A DNA stretch of 64,000 nt. It comes from CAWGJC01 sp965276665. Its GTDB lineage: Bacteria; Pseudomonadota; Alphaproteobacteria; Acetobacterales; Acetobacteraceae. The stretch lies in contig OZ255620.1 of NCBI GenBank assembly GCA_965276665.1, forward strand, positions 4,526,001-4,590,000, given 5' to 3'. The notes under the pieces were generated by a model. It saw only the letters and a list, made by a program, of their open reading frames with translations. It did not search any database and was not told where the DNA came from. Below, one piece after another: positions 1 through 9,800 of the stretch; position 1 is the first letter of the stretch; each line of letters opens with the position of its first letter. The position numbers and the translations under genes are program-made.

Positions 1-1
1 C

Positions 2-595
2 CCGGCTGTCGTGGCTGACAGCGTGATCTCAGTCGATTACCGCAAGGAGTTTCGCATTTCCGACTTCCCGATCGAGCAGGGAGGATTCGCGTCTTACAAC
101 AAGGTCCAGGTTCCCGCGGACGTTCGAATCACCTTCGCGCAGGGCGACGGCGAGGATGATCGGGCCGTATTCCTGGCCGCGGTCACGAGCGCGGTCAGCT
201 CGCTGAACCTGCTGACGGTGATCACACCGGAAGCCTCATACCAGAACATGAACCCGGTGCATTACGACTACCGGCGCTCGGTTCGCAGCGGCGCGGCGCT
301 GCTGCTGGTCGATATCTGGCTTGAGGAGGTGCGGCCAGCGTCGGCCGCTCAATACACTCAATCTCAGGGCATGACGGCATCCGGCGACGTGGCGGCCGGC
401 CAGGCTGGTTCCAGTGTGACGCCGGTTACAAGCACCGCGCTACCATCTATTGGGGCCGATACTCAGTCGCCCAGCGCCTCGGCGACGGTCAATCAGGGCA
501 CGGTGCAGACCCAGTCGCCGAGTGCGGCACAAACCGCCGCCACGCCTGACCTGGCCGCGGCTCCCGGATTCTCGACGCCTTACGCTGAACTCTAA
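2..595 (+). CDS. Dit-like phage tail/baseplate protein (5' end probably outside window)
   Basis: The reading frame is open to the window edge. A GTG at 11 is possible, but relatives carry more N-terminal sequence, so the start is probably missing. The text around VDYRKEFRISDFP, SYNKVQ and HYDYRR matches the N-terminal domain of Dit-like proteins of small contractile tails, which link the tail tube to the baseplate hub. The last 80 residues are rich in Ala, Ser, Thr and Gln, as in a flexible linker. The TAA stop overlaps the next ATG by one base, so the two are co-translated. Recognised from family knowledge, not a search. Confidence 0.7.
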   Translation, partial: PAVVADSVISVDYRKEFRISDFPIEQGGFASYNKVQVPADVRITFAQGDGEDDRAVFLAAVTSAVSSLNLLTVITPEASYQNMNPVHYDYRRSVRSGAALLLVDIWLEEVRPASAAQYTQSQGMTASGDVAAGQAGSSVTPVTSTALPSIGADTQSPSASATVNQGTVQTQSPSAAQTAATPDLAAAPGFSTPYAEL

Positions 596-912
596 TGCAG
601 ATCATCCCTCTTGCGGCGGTCCCCACCCAGACGGTCAGCGTCGTGCTCGCCGGACAGAGTTGTCAGATCAACCTGCGGACGCGGACGACGGGGTTGTTCC
701 TCGATCTCTATGTCGGCGGTACCTTGCTCATCGGTGGAGTGCTTTGCCTGAATGCCAATCGCATCGTGCGATCTGCCTATCTCGGGTTCACGGGCGATCT
801 GTCGTTCTTCGACATGCAGGGAGATGAAGACCCGACCTATGACGGGGTCGGGACGCGGTTTCTGCTGATGTATGTGGAGGCGGCGGATTTGGAGGCGGCC
901 GGGGTAACCTAG
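595..912 (+). CDS. Baseplate plug protein (cyanophage Pam3 gp18-like, DUF6983)
   Basis: 105 residues, the usual length. Conserved features are the start (MQIIPLAAVPTQT), a central LRTRTTGLFLDLYV strand, and LNANRIV followed by YLGF.GDL.F.D.QG.EDP. In Pam3-type contractile phages this small beta protein plugs the baseplate beside the hub. It sits between the Dit-like and hub genes, the order seen in relatives. It starts inside the previous stop codon. Its 3' end overlaps the end of the convergent cargo gene by four bases. Confidence 0.75.
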   Translation: MQIIPLAAVPTQTVSVVLAGQSCQINLRTRTTGLFLDLYVGGTLLIGGVLCLNANRIVRSAYLGFTGDLSFFDMQGDEDPTYDGVGTRFLLMYVEAADLEAAGVT

Positions 913-1301
913 TCCGGTGTTGACATGGCAGCGACCCATTCCTTGAAGGCTAAAGTAAGCTCTGGGTGACTGATAAAGTTAGCGCATGCTTCTGGTGTGC
1001 CTCTTCGATATCCCGCCTTGCCACCGTCATTGAGCATCGCATTCCAGCGTTCGCGTGAACCGGAAGAACCATATCGATCGTCAACGTCATCTGCTTGTCG
1101 CATCAGAGTCAACCTAACCATTCCTCCAGTGACCTGATCTACCAATCCACAGTGATAACCGAAAGATAAGTTGCCCATGTCTTGGGCAAGAGTTTCGATC
1201 TTCTGCCTCCAAGCTAAGTCACGTTCATCTTTCGTCAGCTGCTGAGCCCAGGCTGGCATTGAAAAGGCGAATACCATCAGGACAATTTGGAACCGTATCA
1301 T
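909..1301 (-). CDS. Small secreted protein, reversed cargo (moron-like) gene in the tail operon
   Basis: 130 residues with a clear Sec signal peptide: Met-Ile-Arg-Phe, a hydrophobic stretch, and probable cleavage after PAWA. The mature part is about 110 residues, has two cysteines (C51 and C106, a possible disulfide), and matches no family I recognise. It is the only minus-strand gene inside the baseplate operon, and its bases are visibly more AT-rich than the flanking tail genes. Both features suggest separate acquisition and expression. Role unknown; lysogenic conversion of the host envelope is a reasonable guess. Confidence 0.7.
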   Translation of the reverse strand: MIRFQIVLMVFAFSMPAWAQQLTKDERDLAWRQKIETLAQDMGNLSFGYHCGLVDQVTGGMVRLTLMRQADDVDDRYGSSGSRERWNAMLNDGGKAGYRRGTPEACANFISHPELTLAFKEWVAAMSTPD

Positions 1302-1337
1302 GCTCTCTCTCCAGGCAAAGATGTGGCCCTGTAGCCT

Positions 1338-2228
1338 ATGAGCAGCGCCACTTCCAGCTTCGTCGAGCGAAGGATGGCCGCGACCATCACCCTGAAAACC
1401 GGCGCATTCGACGAAAGCGGTTCAAACCAGGTGACGCTTTCGGGTCTCCGGATGTCGGCCCATATCGTGAAGGCCGGGGGCGCTTCGATGGGCGAGCTCC
1501 AGCTGCGCATCTATGGGATGCCGCTCTCTGATATGAACCGGCTGTCGACGCTCGGCACGCTACCTGGTGCGCAGCCGAAGAACGTCATCTCGCTCATGGC
1601 GGGCGACGATGCGAACGGAATGTCGATCGTCTTCATCGGCACGATCACCCGGGCTTGGGCTGACTTCAACGGCGCTCCGGACGTCTACTTCCAGGTGCAG
1701 GCGTTCACCGGGGTCTATGAAGCGATCAATCCAGTCTCCCCAGGCAGCTACATCGGCTCGGTCGACGCCGCGACCATCATGTCGAATCTCGCTGGCCAGA
1801 TGGGCCTGACCTTCGAAAATCACGGCGTTTCGGTGATCTTGTCCAATGCGTATTTTCCGGGAACGGCTTTTCGGCAGGCGGAGAGTTGCGCCCGGGCGGC
1901 GGGCATCGGCTGGGTGATGGACGATCGGACGCTGTCGATCTGGCCTGCGAGCGGGACACGAGGGACGACAGGTGACGTGCCGGTGTTCTCTCCGACGACT
2001 GGCATGATTGGGTATCCGACCTTCAACAGTCTTGGCGTGGTGATCAACGCTTTGTTCAATCCCACGGTTAAGTTCGGGACGCAGGTTCAGGTGCAAAGCA
2101 GCCTGACGCCGGCGTGTGGAACTTGGGTGGTGCGAACGCTCGCCTACGACCTTGAGGCGGAAATGCCGAACGGAAAGTGGTTCATGCAGATGCTGACGAC
2201 CGCCCCCGGATTTGCGGTTCCAGCTTGA
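1338..2228 (+). CDS. Baseplate hub protein (gpD/gp27-like)
   Basis: 296 residues. Pattern of hub proteins of Pam3-like contractile phages: an N-terminal beta region (TITLKTGAFDESG), the segment MGELQLRIYGMPL, FIGTI.RAWADFNGAPDV, a middle domain with AATIMSNLAGQMGL.FEN, and NAYFPGTAF.QA..CARAAGI. The hub trimer carries the spike and sits below the tube. The last base of TGA is the first base of the next ATG. An internal Met before AATITL is an alternative start. Confidence 0.75.
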   Translation: MSSATSSFVERRMAATITLKTGAFDESGSNQVTLSGLRMSAHIVKAGGASMGELQLRIYGMPLSDMNRLSTLGTLPGAQPKNVISLMAGDDANGMSIVFIGTITRAWADFNGAPDVYFQVQAFTGVYEAINPVSPGSYIGSVDAATIMSNLAGQMGLTFENHGVSVILSNAYFPGTAFRQAESCARAAGIGWVMDDRTLSIWPASGTRGTTGDVPVFSPTTGMIGYPTFNSLGVVINALFNPTVKFGTQVQVQSSLTPACGTWVVRTLAYDLEAEMPNGKWFMQMLTTAPGFAVPA

Positions 2229-2794
2229 TGGCTCAGGTCGCGCAGGGCTTCCTGCCGCCTGACCTGGGCTCCGATCTGCTCGCCCACTCCTTCCTGATCA
2301 GCCAGCTCGTCAATCGCACATGGACCTCGACGCTGGTGAAGGTGCGGGCCGTGACCAATGCGGGCGTTGTCTCTCCCGTGGGGTTTATCGACGCTCTTCC
2401 GTTGGTCAACCAGGTCGATGCCGCCGGCAACGCGACGCCGCACCAGAATTTGCATCACCTGCCTTACTTCCGGCTTCAAGGCGGCACTGACGCGGTCATC
2501 CTCGACCCGAAGGTCGGGGACATTGGCATCGCGCTATTTGCCAGCCACGACATTTCAAGCGTCAAGGCGAACAAGGGGCAGGCCAACCCGGGCAGCGGCC
2601 GACGTTACGACCCGGCCGATGGGCTCTACATCGGCGGTGTGCTCAATGGAACGCCGGCTCAATATCTGGCCTTCAGTTCAAGCGGAATCACCGTGATGTC
2701 TCCCAGCACAATCACCGTGCAGGGCACATCGAAGGTTGCAATCCAATCATCGTCGCTTGTGACCGTTCAGGCTCCATCCATTGAGTTCAACTGA
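2228..2794 (+). CDS. Gp138-like membrane-puncturing spike (baseplate protein V analogue)
   Basis: 188 residues from the ATG that overlaps the hub stop. The N-terminal half is OB-fold-like, with HHLPYFRLQGG, VILDPKVGDIGIALFASHDIS and VKANK, typical of the Gp138 N-terminal domain. The C-terminal third is short Ser/Thr/Val/Ile strands (TVQGTSK, AIQSSS, TVQAPS), the triple-stranded beta-helix needle. It should trimerise and pierce the outer membrane together with the PAAR tip encoded next. Its stop overlaps the next start. Confidence 0.85.
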   Translation: MAQVAQGFLPPDLGSDLLAHSFLISQLVNRTWTSTLVKVRAVTNAGVVSPVGFIDALPLVNQVDAAGNATPHQNLHHLPYFRLQGGTDAVILDPKVGDIGIALFASHDISSVKANKGQANPGSGRRYDPADGLYIGGVLNGTPAQYLAFSSSGITVMSPSTITVQGTSKVAIQSSSLVTVQAPSIEFN

Positions 2795-3060
2795 TGACCC
2801 GACCCGTTGCGCGTCTTGGTGATCCGTCCTCGCACGGTGGCACCATCATCGGCCCCTGCTCGCCGACTGTAACTGTGGATGGACTCAGGGTGGCGAGGAC
2901 CGGCGATATGCATCAGTGCCCGATCACCGGCCACGGCACGACTGCACTCACCGGCACTTCGCCAGCCAAGGTTGACGGATCGAACATCGTGTGCGTTGGG
3001 GATACCGCCGGGTGTGGCGCCAGCATCACGACGGGTTCGCCGAAGACGAGCTCTGTCTAG
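2794..3060 (+). CDS. PAAR-domain spike tip protein
   Basis: 88 residues, a single PAAR domain with no extension. It begins MTRPVARLGDPSSHGG and contains GLRVARTGDMHQCP...GHGTTALTG and a C-terminal SNIVCVGDTAGCGASITTGSP. His and Cys residues at H14, H40, C42 and H47 are placed to bind the metal at the cone apex. It caps the spike encoded by the preceding gene. There is no effector domain, as expected for a phage rather than a type VI cargo PAAR. Confidence 0.92.
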   Translation: MTRPVARLGDPSSHGGTIIGPCSPTVTVDGLRVARTGDMHQCPITGHGTTALTGTSPAKVDGSNIVCVGDTAGCGASITTGSPKTSSV

Positions 3061-3062
3061 CG

Positions 3063-3620
3063 GTGGACACGCTCCTGCTCGATCGCAGCGCCTGGGACTT
3101 GGTGACGGACGCGAACGGCAACATCGCCGTCGCTTCAAACCCCTATTCCCTCGCTCAGGATGCAGCCAGCGCCATACGCCTGTTCCAGGGCGAGTGCTGG
3201 TATGACACCAGCAAGGGCGTTCCATACTTTACCCAGGTTCTGGGAAAGCTGCCGCCGCTTGCGTTCGTGAAGTCTCAGTTCGCTGCCGCGGCGTTGACCG
3301 TGCCAGAGGTGGCAAGCGCGACCGTCTACATCACGTCGCTAACCGGCGGCCGGATCGTCAACCGCACCACGTCGAATGCAGGCGCTTCTCTCGATGAGGA
3401 AAACGGCTTTCAGCTCGCAACAGAGGATGGCTCTGCACTATCGGTCGATACGGGCATTCCGATCGGCAGCATGACGGTCATCAACCCGGGGCGGCAGCTT
3501 GCGGGTCAGGTGCAGATTACCGCGACTGACGGCAGCGTGAGTGTGATCACCACTCCTTTGCAGCCTAACCTGTTCGCGCTTGGGCAGAGCCAGATTGGCT
3601 CGATTTCGGTGCTTGCATGA
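3063..3620 (+). CDS. Baseplate wedge protein, gpW/gp25-like
   Basis: 185 residues from a GTG three bases after the PAAR stop. The start region VDTLLLDRSAWDLVTDANGNIAV, then DAASAIRLFQGECWYDTSKGVPYFTQVLGKLPP, is the gpW/gp46-type wedge signature (the glutamate before CWYD is typical). The C-terminal half is a beta-rich extension common in this phage group. It overlaps the baseplate J gene by four bases. The wedge links the hub to the J proteins. Confidence 0.82.
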   Translation: MDTLLLDRSAWDLVTDANGNIAVASNPYSLAQDAASAIRLFQGECWYDTSKGVPYFTQVLGKLPPLAFVKSQFAAAALTVPEVASATVYITSLTGGRIVNRTTSNAGASLDEENGFQLATEDGSALSVDTGIPIGSMTVINPGRQLAGQVQITATDGSVSVITTPLQPNLFALGQSQIGSISVLA

Positions 3621-5044
3621 GCGGCACCACCAGTGTTCCGCAGCCGACATTTGGCGATAACGGATTCGTCGCTCCGGCAGAGTCGGCAATCTTGGCTGGC
3701 GTTCAGGCTGACATCAACACGGCGTTTGGTGGCGATCTTAACCCCGCGCTGGAGACCCCACAGGGGCAGCTTGCGTCGAGCGAGGCGGCGGTCATCGCCG
3801 ATAGTTATGATCAGTTTCTTCTGCTCGCGAACAATGTCGATCCAGCTTATGCCTCCGGACGGATGCAGGACGGCATTGCCCGCATCTATTTTATCGAGCG
3901 TAATCCGGCTCAGCCTACGGTCATTCAAGTCGCTTGTATCGGCCTGACCGGCGTGAATATCCCAGTTGGCGCTTTGGTGCAGGATGTATCGGGCAACGTG
4001 TATGCCTGCACGGAGGCTGGCACGATCTCGTCACTGGGCACGGTGACGCTGTCGTTTGCGAACCAGAACACCGGGCCGATCGCGGTGCCGGCGACCAACG
4101 GCATTTCGATCTATCAGGCGATCCCCGGCTGGGACACCGTCAGCTGCGTGTCGGGCGTGCTTGGCAATGTGGTTGAAAGCCGAGCCGACTTCGAATACCG
4201 CAGGCAGCAATCGGTCGCGCTGAATTCGATCGGTTCGCTGTCTTCCGTGTTGGGTGCCGTGTTGCAGGTTCCTGACGTCCTGGACGCCTACGTGACGGAA
4301 AACGATACAGCATCGGCGGTGACGATCGGCGGTGTCAGCATAGCGGCGCACACGCTCTATGTTTGCGTGGCGGGTGGTGCTGCTCAGAACGTGGCGCAGG
4401 CTATCTGGACCAAGAAAGCCCCCGGCTGCGGCTATACCGGGAACACGACGGAAACCGTCTACGACACGAATTCAGGGTATAGCCCTCCCTATCCCTCCTA
4501 TGCCGTGACGTTTGAAACGCCCGCGGCGGTGCCGATCTTCTATGCCGTCACGATAGCAAACAGCACGTCCGTTCCATCCGATGCCCTGACGCAAATCCAG
4601 AACGCGATCATGCTGGCGTTCTCCGGTGCGGACGGAGGCTCGCGGGCACGGATCGGCTCGACGATCTATGCCAGTCGCTACTATGCCGGCGTGGCGTCCC
4701 TCGGTGCCTGGGCGCAGATCATCGCGATCGACATCGGCTCGCAAAACACATCAACGAGCGTGTTCACCGGCTCGATCTCGGGTACAACCCTGACCGTAAG
4801 TGCGGTAACAAGCGGCACGATTGGTGTCGGGCAGAACCTCGTTGGTGCGAACCTCATGTCAGGCACCATGATTACTGCACTTGGATCGGGAACCGGCGGA
4901 ACGGGGACCTACACGGTGAGTCCAACCCAGACCGCGGCGAGCGGCACGGTCTACGGCGTCATTCCGGCTCTTAATTCAGTGACGATGAACATCAATCAGG
5001 TGCCGACGATTGCGGCCGGCAATATCGCGCTGACGCTGGTGTAA
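3617..5044 (+). CDS. Baseplate J-like wedge protein
   Basis: 475 residues. The N-terminal part (GFVAPAESAILAGVQADIN.AFGG.LNP, ETPQGQLASSEAAVIAD, VDPAYASGRMQDGIARIYFI.R) and the middle (VESRADFEYRRQQSVALNSIGSLSSVLGAV) are typical of baseplate J family proteins, the arms around the hub that drive sheath contraction. Near residues 380-445 there is an extra Gly/Thr-rich beta segment (VGQNLVGANLMSG, GTGGTGTYTV) that interrupts the C-terminal part and resembles segments in the tailspike. Confidence 0.88.
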   Translation: MSGTTSVPQPTFGDNGFVAPAESAILAGVQADINTAFGGDLNPALETPQGQLASSEAAVIADSYDQFLLLANNVDPAYASGRMQDGIARIYFIERNPAQPTVIQVACIGLTGVNIPVGALVQDVSGNVYACTEAGTISSLGTVTLSFANQNTGPIAVPATNGISIYQAIPGWDTVSCVSGVLGNVVESRADFEYRRQQSVALNSIGSLSSVLGAVLQVPDVLDAYVTENDTASAVTIGGVSIAAHTLYVCVAGGAAQNVAQAIWTKKAPGCGYTGNTTETVYDTNSGYSPPYPSYAVTFETPAAVPIFYAVTIANSTSVPSDALTQIQNAIMLAFSGADGGSRARIGSTIYASRYYAGVASLGAWAQIIAIDIGSQNTSTSVFTGSISGTTLTVSAVTSGTIGVGQNLVGANLMSGTMITALGSGTGGTGTYTVSPTQTAASGTVYGVIPALNSVTMNINQVPTIAAGNIALTLV

Positions 5045-5045
5045 C

Positions 5046-5615
5046 GTGCTCGACGTCGAGAAGACCGTAATCAGTCAGTACGGCAACTCGCCCGTGCTGC
5101 TTCAGCTGATCAATAATTTTAATTCCTACGTTGATCCGACCGCAAATCTGGACGCGTTCTACAAACTGCTTTGGGATGTCGACACCGCTATCGGGTATGG
5201 GCTGGACGTCTGGGGCCGCATCGTCGGCGTCGGCCGGGTGCTGCATGTCGCGAGCGGCAGTTACTTCGGATATGCCGAAGCGGGCGATCCGACGTTGACT
5301 GGATACGAGCAGGCTCCGTTCTACATGGGTGGTGCGACCACCAGCAATTACGCTCTTTCCGACGATGGCTTTCGGGTCCTCATCTACGCCAAGGCGCTGG
5401 CGAATATCTCGGACGGATCAATCCCGAGCATCAATCAGATTTTGCTCAATCTCTTTCCGGGGCGCGGCAACTGCTACGTTACTGACGGCGAGGACATGAC
5501 GATGACGTACACCTTCGCGTTCGCTCTCACGCCAGTCGAGGCCGCGATTGTCGCGCAGTCAGGTGTGCTACCAAAGCCCGTTGGTGTGTCGGCGACCGTG
5601 GTGCAGGACGCCTGA
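5046..5615 (+). CDS. DUF2612 baseplate/tail protein
   Basis: 189 residues from a GTG one base after the J gene stop. Recognisable DUF2612 features are the start LDVEKTVISQYGNSPVL, LWDVDTAIGYGLDVWGRIVGVGR, YFGYAEAG, and DDGFRVLIYAKALANISDGSIPSINQILLNLFPGRG. In this tail class it occupies the place of gpI-type proteins that connect the baseplate to tail fibres, and fibre genes follow directly. Function inferred from position and family. Confidence 0.8.
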   Translation: MLDVEKTVISQYGNSPVLLQLINNFNSYVDPTANLDAFYKLLWDVDTAIGYGLDVWGRIVGVGRVLHVASGSYFGYAEAGDPTLTGYEQAPFYMGGATTSNYALSDDGFRVLIYAKALANISDGSIPSINQILLNLFPGRGNCYVTDGEDMTMTYTFAFALTPVEAAIVAQSGVLPKPVGVSATVVQDA

Positions 5616-5616
5616 C

Positions 5617-6636
5617 ATGCAATCAACTGGCATTCCCGTCAAATTTCCCATTCCTTTCGGTGAGAACGCCGGAGCTCCCTACATCCGGCAGGTTCCGACC
5701 CCGTCACAGATTGGGATCACCGACGGTGCGGCATCGCTGAATGACGGGTTTGTTCCACTCAACACGATCCCCCAGGCTGCCGGCGGCGTGCCGCCTTTCA
5801 TGCAGGATCACAATGGCATTCTGAAACAGGTAACGGGCTGGGCACAGTGGTTTTCGGCCGGCGGCCCAATTCAATGGGATTCGGCGTTCTCGGCCGCAAT
5901 CGGCGGATATCCAAAGGGCGCGATCATTTCCACGACGCCCTTCGGCGGTTTTTGGCTCTGCACGGCCGAAAACAATACCACCAATCCAGATGCGGGTGGG
6001 GCCGGCTGGACCGCGATCGGCACAGGCTTCGTCAACGAGATGGAGATCAAGACAAGCCGAAACTGGACTGTCCCGGCGTCGATTTGGCGCATCCGCGTCA
6101 GTGGCGTTGGCGGCGGCGGCGGCGCTGGGGGAGGCGATCCCACCCATTGTGGATCGGGGGGCGGCGCTGGCGGATGGTTTCGCAAGATCATTTCTGTCGT
6201 GCCTGGGCAGGTGATCAACTTCACGGTTGGGGCTGGAGGCGTCAGCAATGCTGGAGACAATCCAGCGGGGGGAGGGGGAACCACCAGCGTCACCATTGGC
6301 GCAACCACGTATTGCACCGGGACGGGTGGCCAAGGCGGCACGGCTGGCAACGGAACGGACAACCCCGGCGGGGCTGGCGGCGTCGCTTCTGGTGGTGATC
6401 AAAACGAAACCGGAGGTTACGGAGGGGATGCCTACTATTCCAATGTCACTAGCCAGTTTGGTGGCTATGGAGGGGCTAGTTATTATGGAGGCGGAGGCCG
6501 GGCCGCGACGAATGCGATTTCTACAATCGCGATGAATGGACAGGCTTCGGGCTCGGGCGCGGGTGGCACTTATTTCAATTCTGGGAATGTTTCCGGCGGC
6601 ACAGGTGCTTCTGGCAAGATTGTCCTGGAGTGGTGA
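5617..6636 (+). CDS. Tail fibre/adhesin with glycine-rich C-terminal tip
   Basis: 339 residues, starting two bases after the previous stop. Residues 1-130 resemble fibre attachment domains (VPTPSQIGITDGAASLNDGF, GVPPFMQDHNGILKQ.T.WAQW). From about residue 165 the protein becomes repeated glycine runs (GVGGGGGAGGG, GSGGGAGGW, AGGVASGG, GGYGGASYYGGGGR), with the layout of polyglycine-sandwich adhesins such as gp38 of T-even-like phages. It ends in a short strand, KIVLEW. Likely a receptor-binding tip; the receptor is unknown. Confidence 0.75.
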   Translation: MQSTGIPVKFPIPFGENAGAPYIRQVPTPSQIGITDGAASLNDGFVPLNTIPQAAGGVPPFMQDHNGILKQVTGWAQWFSAGGPIQWDSAFSAAIGGYPKGAIISTTPFGGFWLCTAENNTTNPDAGGAGWTAIGTGFVNEMEIKTSRNWTVPASIWRIRVSGVGGGGGAGGGDPTHCGSGGGAGGWFRKIISVVPGQVINFTVGAGGVSNAGDNPAGGGGTTSVTIGATTYCTGTGGQGGTAGNGTDNPGGAGGVASGGDQNETGGYGGDAYYSNVTSQFGGYGGASYYGGGGRAATNAISTIAMNGQASGSGAGGTYFNSGNVSGGTGASGKIVLEW

Positions 6637-6637
6637 G

Positions 6638-6835
6638 ATGTCCGCATATGCAGTCATCTCCACGGCGCCCGTCACTTATCAAAACCCGGACGGCACGACC
6701 GGCACTTACGCCACGGGAACTATCGTCAATATGATCGAATGGGACGGCGTCATGCCTTACAACGCTGGCGTCGATCGTCGCCTTGCGACCGTGCCGTCTG
6801 GTTTCGCCATCGGGCAAGTTGTGGCGGCTGATTAG
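6638..6835 (+). CDS. Small phage protein of unknown function
   Basis: 65 residues beginning MSAYAVISTAPVTYQNPDG, one base after the fibre stop, and ending two bases before the tailspike ATG. It is beta-rich, with no transmembrane segment or known motif. Tight spacing suggests co-translation. Its place between two receptor-binding genes suggests a fibre chaperone or capping protein, but nothing in the sequence proves this. Confidence 0.6.
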   Translation: MSAYAVISTAPVTYQNPDGTTGTYATGTIVNMIEWDGVMPYNAGVDRRLATVPSGFAIGQVVAAD

Positions 6836-6837
6836 AG

Positions 6838-9800
6838 ATGTCGGCAACGATCTCGAATCTGCCGGGGGCGTCTACAGGTTCCCTGGGGGACATTGCGCCC
6901 GTCACCCAGGGTTCGAACGGTCCTGGGACAGGCACGACCCGCAAGCTGACCATGCAGCAACTGCTCAACGCAGGCAGCGCGCTGGCGACGCTTCCAACGG
7001 CGTTTTCGTCCAACACCGACACCGCTCTCGTTTTCCGCGGGAACATCGCTTATCAGGCCACCATCCCAACCGGAGGCGGCGGTGTAACGCCCCCATCGGC
7101 GCAGCTTCTCGGCGGCACGGGCTCGGCGTTCACGGAGCTCGCGCTCGACGGCCAAACGCTGAAGCTTGCTGGATCGACGGTTAGCGCCAATGTCGCCGGC
7201 ACGGCTGCGGCGCTGGCGGCCGGCGATCTCTCCCAGGTGGCGGCTTCGTCGGCGCAGGCGCTGACCGCCCGCGAAAACCTGTTTTCGAATGCCGATCCGT
7301 CCATCTCCGGCGGCACCTTCGCGCTGTCTTCGATGCGCCTGGGCGATCTTTATGATTCGACGTCGTGGAGCCAGTATTCCTCCGGCAAGCTGATCGTCTC
7401 GACGAACTCGAATGCGATCGTCGGCGTCGCCATCAACAATTTCGCGGCCGGCTCGGCGAACCAGCCCTGCGCGATCTATGGCGAGGCGGCGATCGCCGCG
7501 GGCTCGACCGGCAATCTGGCCTACAGCGTCTACGGCGTCGTCAACCTGTTCGACGCCGGGAGGGGCGTCGCGCTGGACGCGGAGCCGCACAACTACGCCG
7601 GCCCGTCATCGCCGATTCTGCCGCCGATCACCAGCGGAGCGCAGCACCAGTCGTCGGGCATCACGTCCGCGGCGGGCGGGCCGTTTCTGTCGGGCACGGC
7701 TTACTCGATTGGTTTCCCCGGTCGCGGGCCTGCCGAGTGGTTCTACGGCACCTACGCGCGCGCGGGCGCGATCCAGCTCTACGCGTCGTATTACGCCGGC
7801 TCCTACAACAATACGGCCGGGACGCCGAACGGGACGCTTTGGGGGCACTACCTCCAGCTGCCGACGCCGCCGGTCACGCCGAACGGCACGGGCACGCTGT
7901 CCTTCGTGGCGTCGGCGGCGAGCAATCTCTCCGGCGCCTATCCCTATACGGTCTACACGAACTCGCCTCCGGCGGGCTTGGCGATCGGGCAGCTGGTCAC
8001 GGGCACGAACATCAAGGCCGGCACCTTTATTGCCGACATCAACGGAACTCAGCTTTTCTTCGGCCAGGGGAACGTGCCGGGGACGGTGAGCGCCGGGCAG
8101 ATTGTCACGGGGACGAACATCCCGGCCGGCGCGACGGTCGCGGTGGTGGATGCGATCAAGAGCAGCTTCAACCTCTCGGCCATGCCGACCGGGCCGATCG
8201 CCTCCGGCGCGACGATCCACGTCGCCACGACCGGCGCGGGCGTCAACCTGACGACGGCGCAGGTGACGACGCCCTCGATCTCGCTTTCCGCGATTCCGAC
8301 GAGCCCGGGCGTGACATCTGGCGAGACGCTGACGATCGGCCAGACGCCTTATTCGTTCGGCTACGTCGTCAATCCCAAGGCGCCATTGACGATCGGCGAT
8401 GGGACCACGACGCCTGACAATTCCAAGGCCATCATGTTCGGCGTGGTGGAAAATCTGGGCGGCTTTACCGGCGGCATTCTCCGCGACGGCAGCTTCGCGA
8501 ATGACTACCTGACGATTGCCGGTCAGGCGCCGACCATCACCGCGGATGGCGGTGCCGCTCTCCAGCTCGCGACGTCGAACGGCATCGGCTTCCATCTGCT
8601 GAACCCGCTCAACCCGGCGGTGAACTACCTCACCGTGCGGGGCTCGGCCGGCAATGCCAACGTGCAGGTTGGATATGGCGGGACGGGCTCGGGTAGCATC
8701 GAAGTCTTGTCGCCGACCGTTTTCGACAGCACCGTCACACTTGCCGCCGCGCCGACCACCACGCTGCAAGCCGCCACCAAGGGCTACGTCGATACCGCGG
8801 TCGCCGGTGCGGGCTCAGGCGTGCTGCCGTGGGTCGCCAACCGCTTCTACGCGCCGGAGCTGGCCGGGGTGGGCGTGGCCTCGACGGCGCTCGCCGTGGG
8901 CACGCTCTACGCCTCGCCGGTCTACATTCCGGCCGGCACCTCGATCACCAAGATCGCCTTCCACCAGTCGGCGGTGAACTCGGCCGCCTACAACGCCGAG
9001 CTGGGCCTCTACACCGATGGCGGCCGGGTGCCCGGCGCGCTGGTCTCGGGTTCGGACACCGGCAGCATCGCGATCGCGGCCAGCACCGCCGCGGGCGATC
9101 AGGTGTTCACCTATTCCTCGCCGATCGCGATCACCACGGGCGGCTGGTATTGGATCGCCTTCCAGATGAGCGCGGCGGGCGCGTCGATCGTCAGCATCAA
9201 TTCGTCGAACGGCGGGGCGATCAACACCTTCATCGGCGGCGGATCGTTCGCGACCCTGGCCACGCAGACCGCGTCGGGCTACTCGGTCTCCCAGACCTTC
9301 GGCACGCTCCCCGGCACGTTCGGGGGTAGCCCAAATGTCGGCGTCGGCCCTTTTGCGGGGTTGAGTAGCGGAAGCGCTGCTCCGGCGTTCACCGAAAGTT
9401 TGAATGACACGGAAGTCTATAGCCCCAGCACGACAATTACCGATGCTTATGGCGACACCTTCGCGCTGCTCGCACCGACCGATGGCAACCCCGGCTATCA
9501 GATTTCACACGCTGGCACGCTAGACGGCACCTCTCATGGCGTCGTGCTGCTGATGTATTATGGCCACGCGGTCTACCAGCAGAATTACAACAATGCGTGG
9601 TATGCCTGGAACCACTCTTCCAGCACCTGGACGTCCAGCGCTGACCCAAGGCCCGGCATCAACGCGCCGGGGCAGGCTGTGCTGGCCGGCTACCGCACGC
9701 GCACCTTCGGCGCCGACAATATGGGCGAGCTGTCGCTCGTCAACGGCTACTCCGGCACGCACGATTTCTACACGTCCGACCCCTACAGCTACATGGACGG

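Noticed and set aside
7412..8417. Two Arg-rich frames within the tailspike gene
   Set aside because: They are alternative-frame readings of the spike coding sequence and lack any domain.
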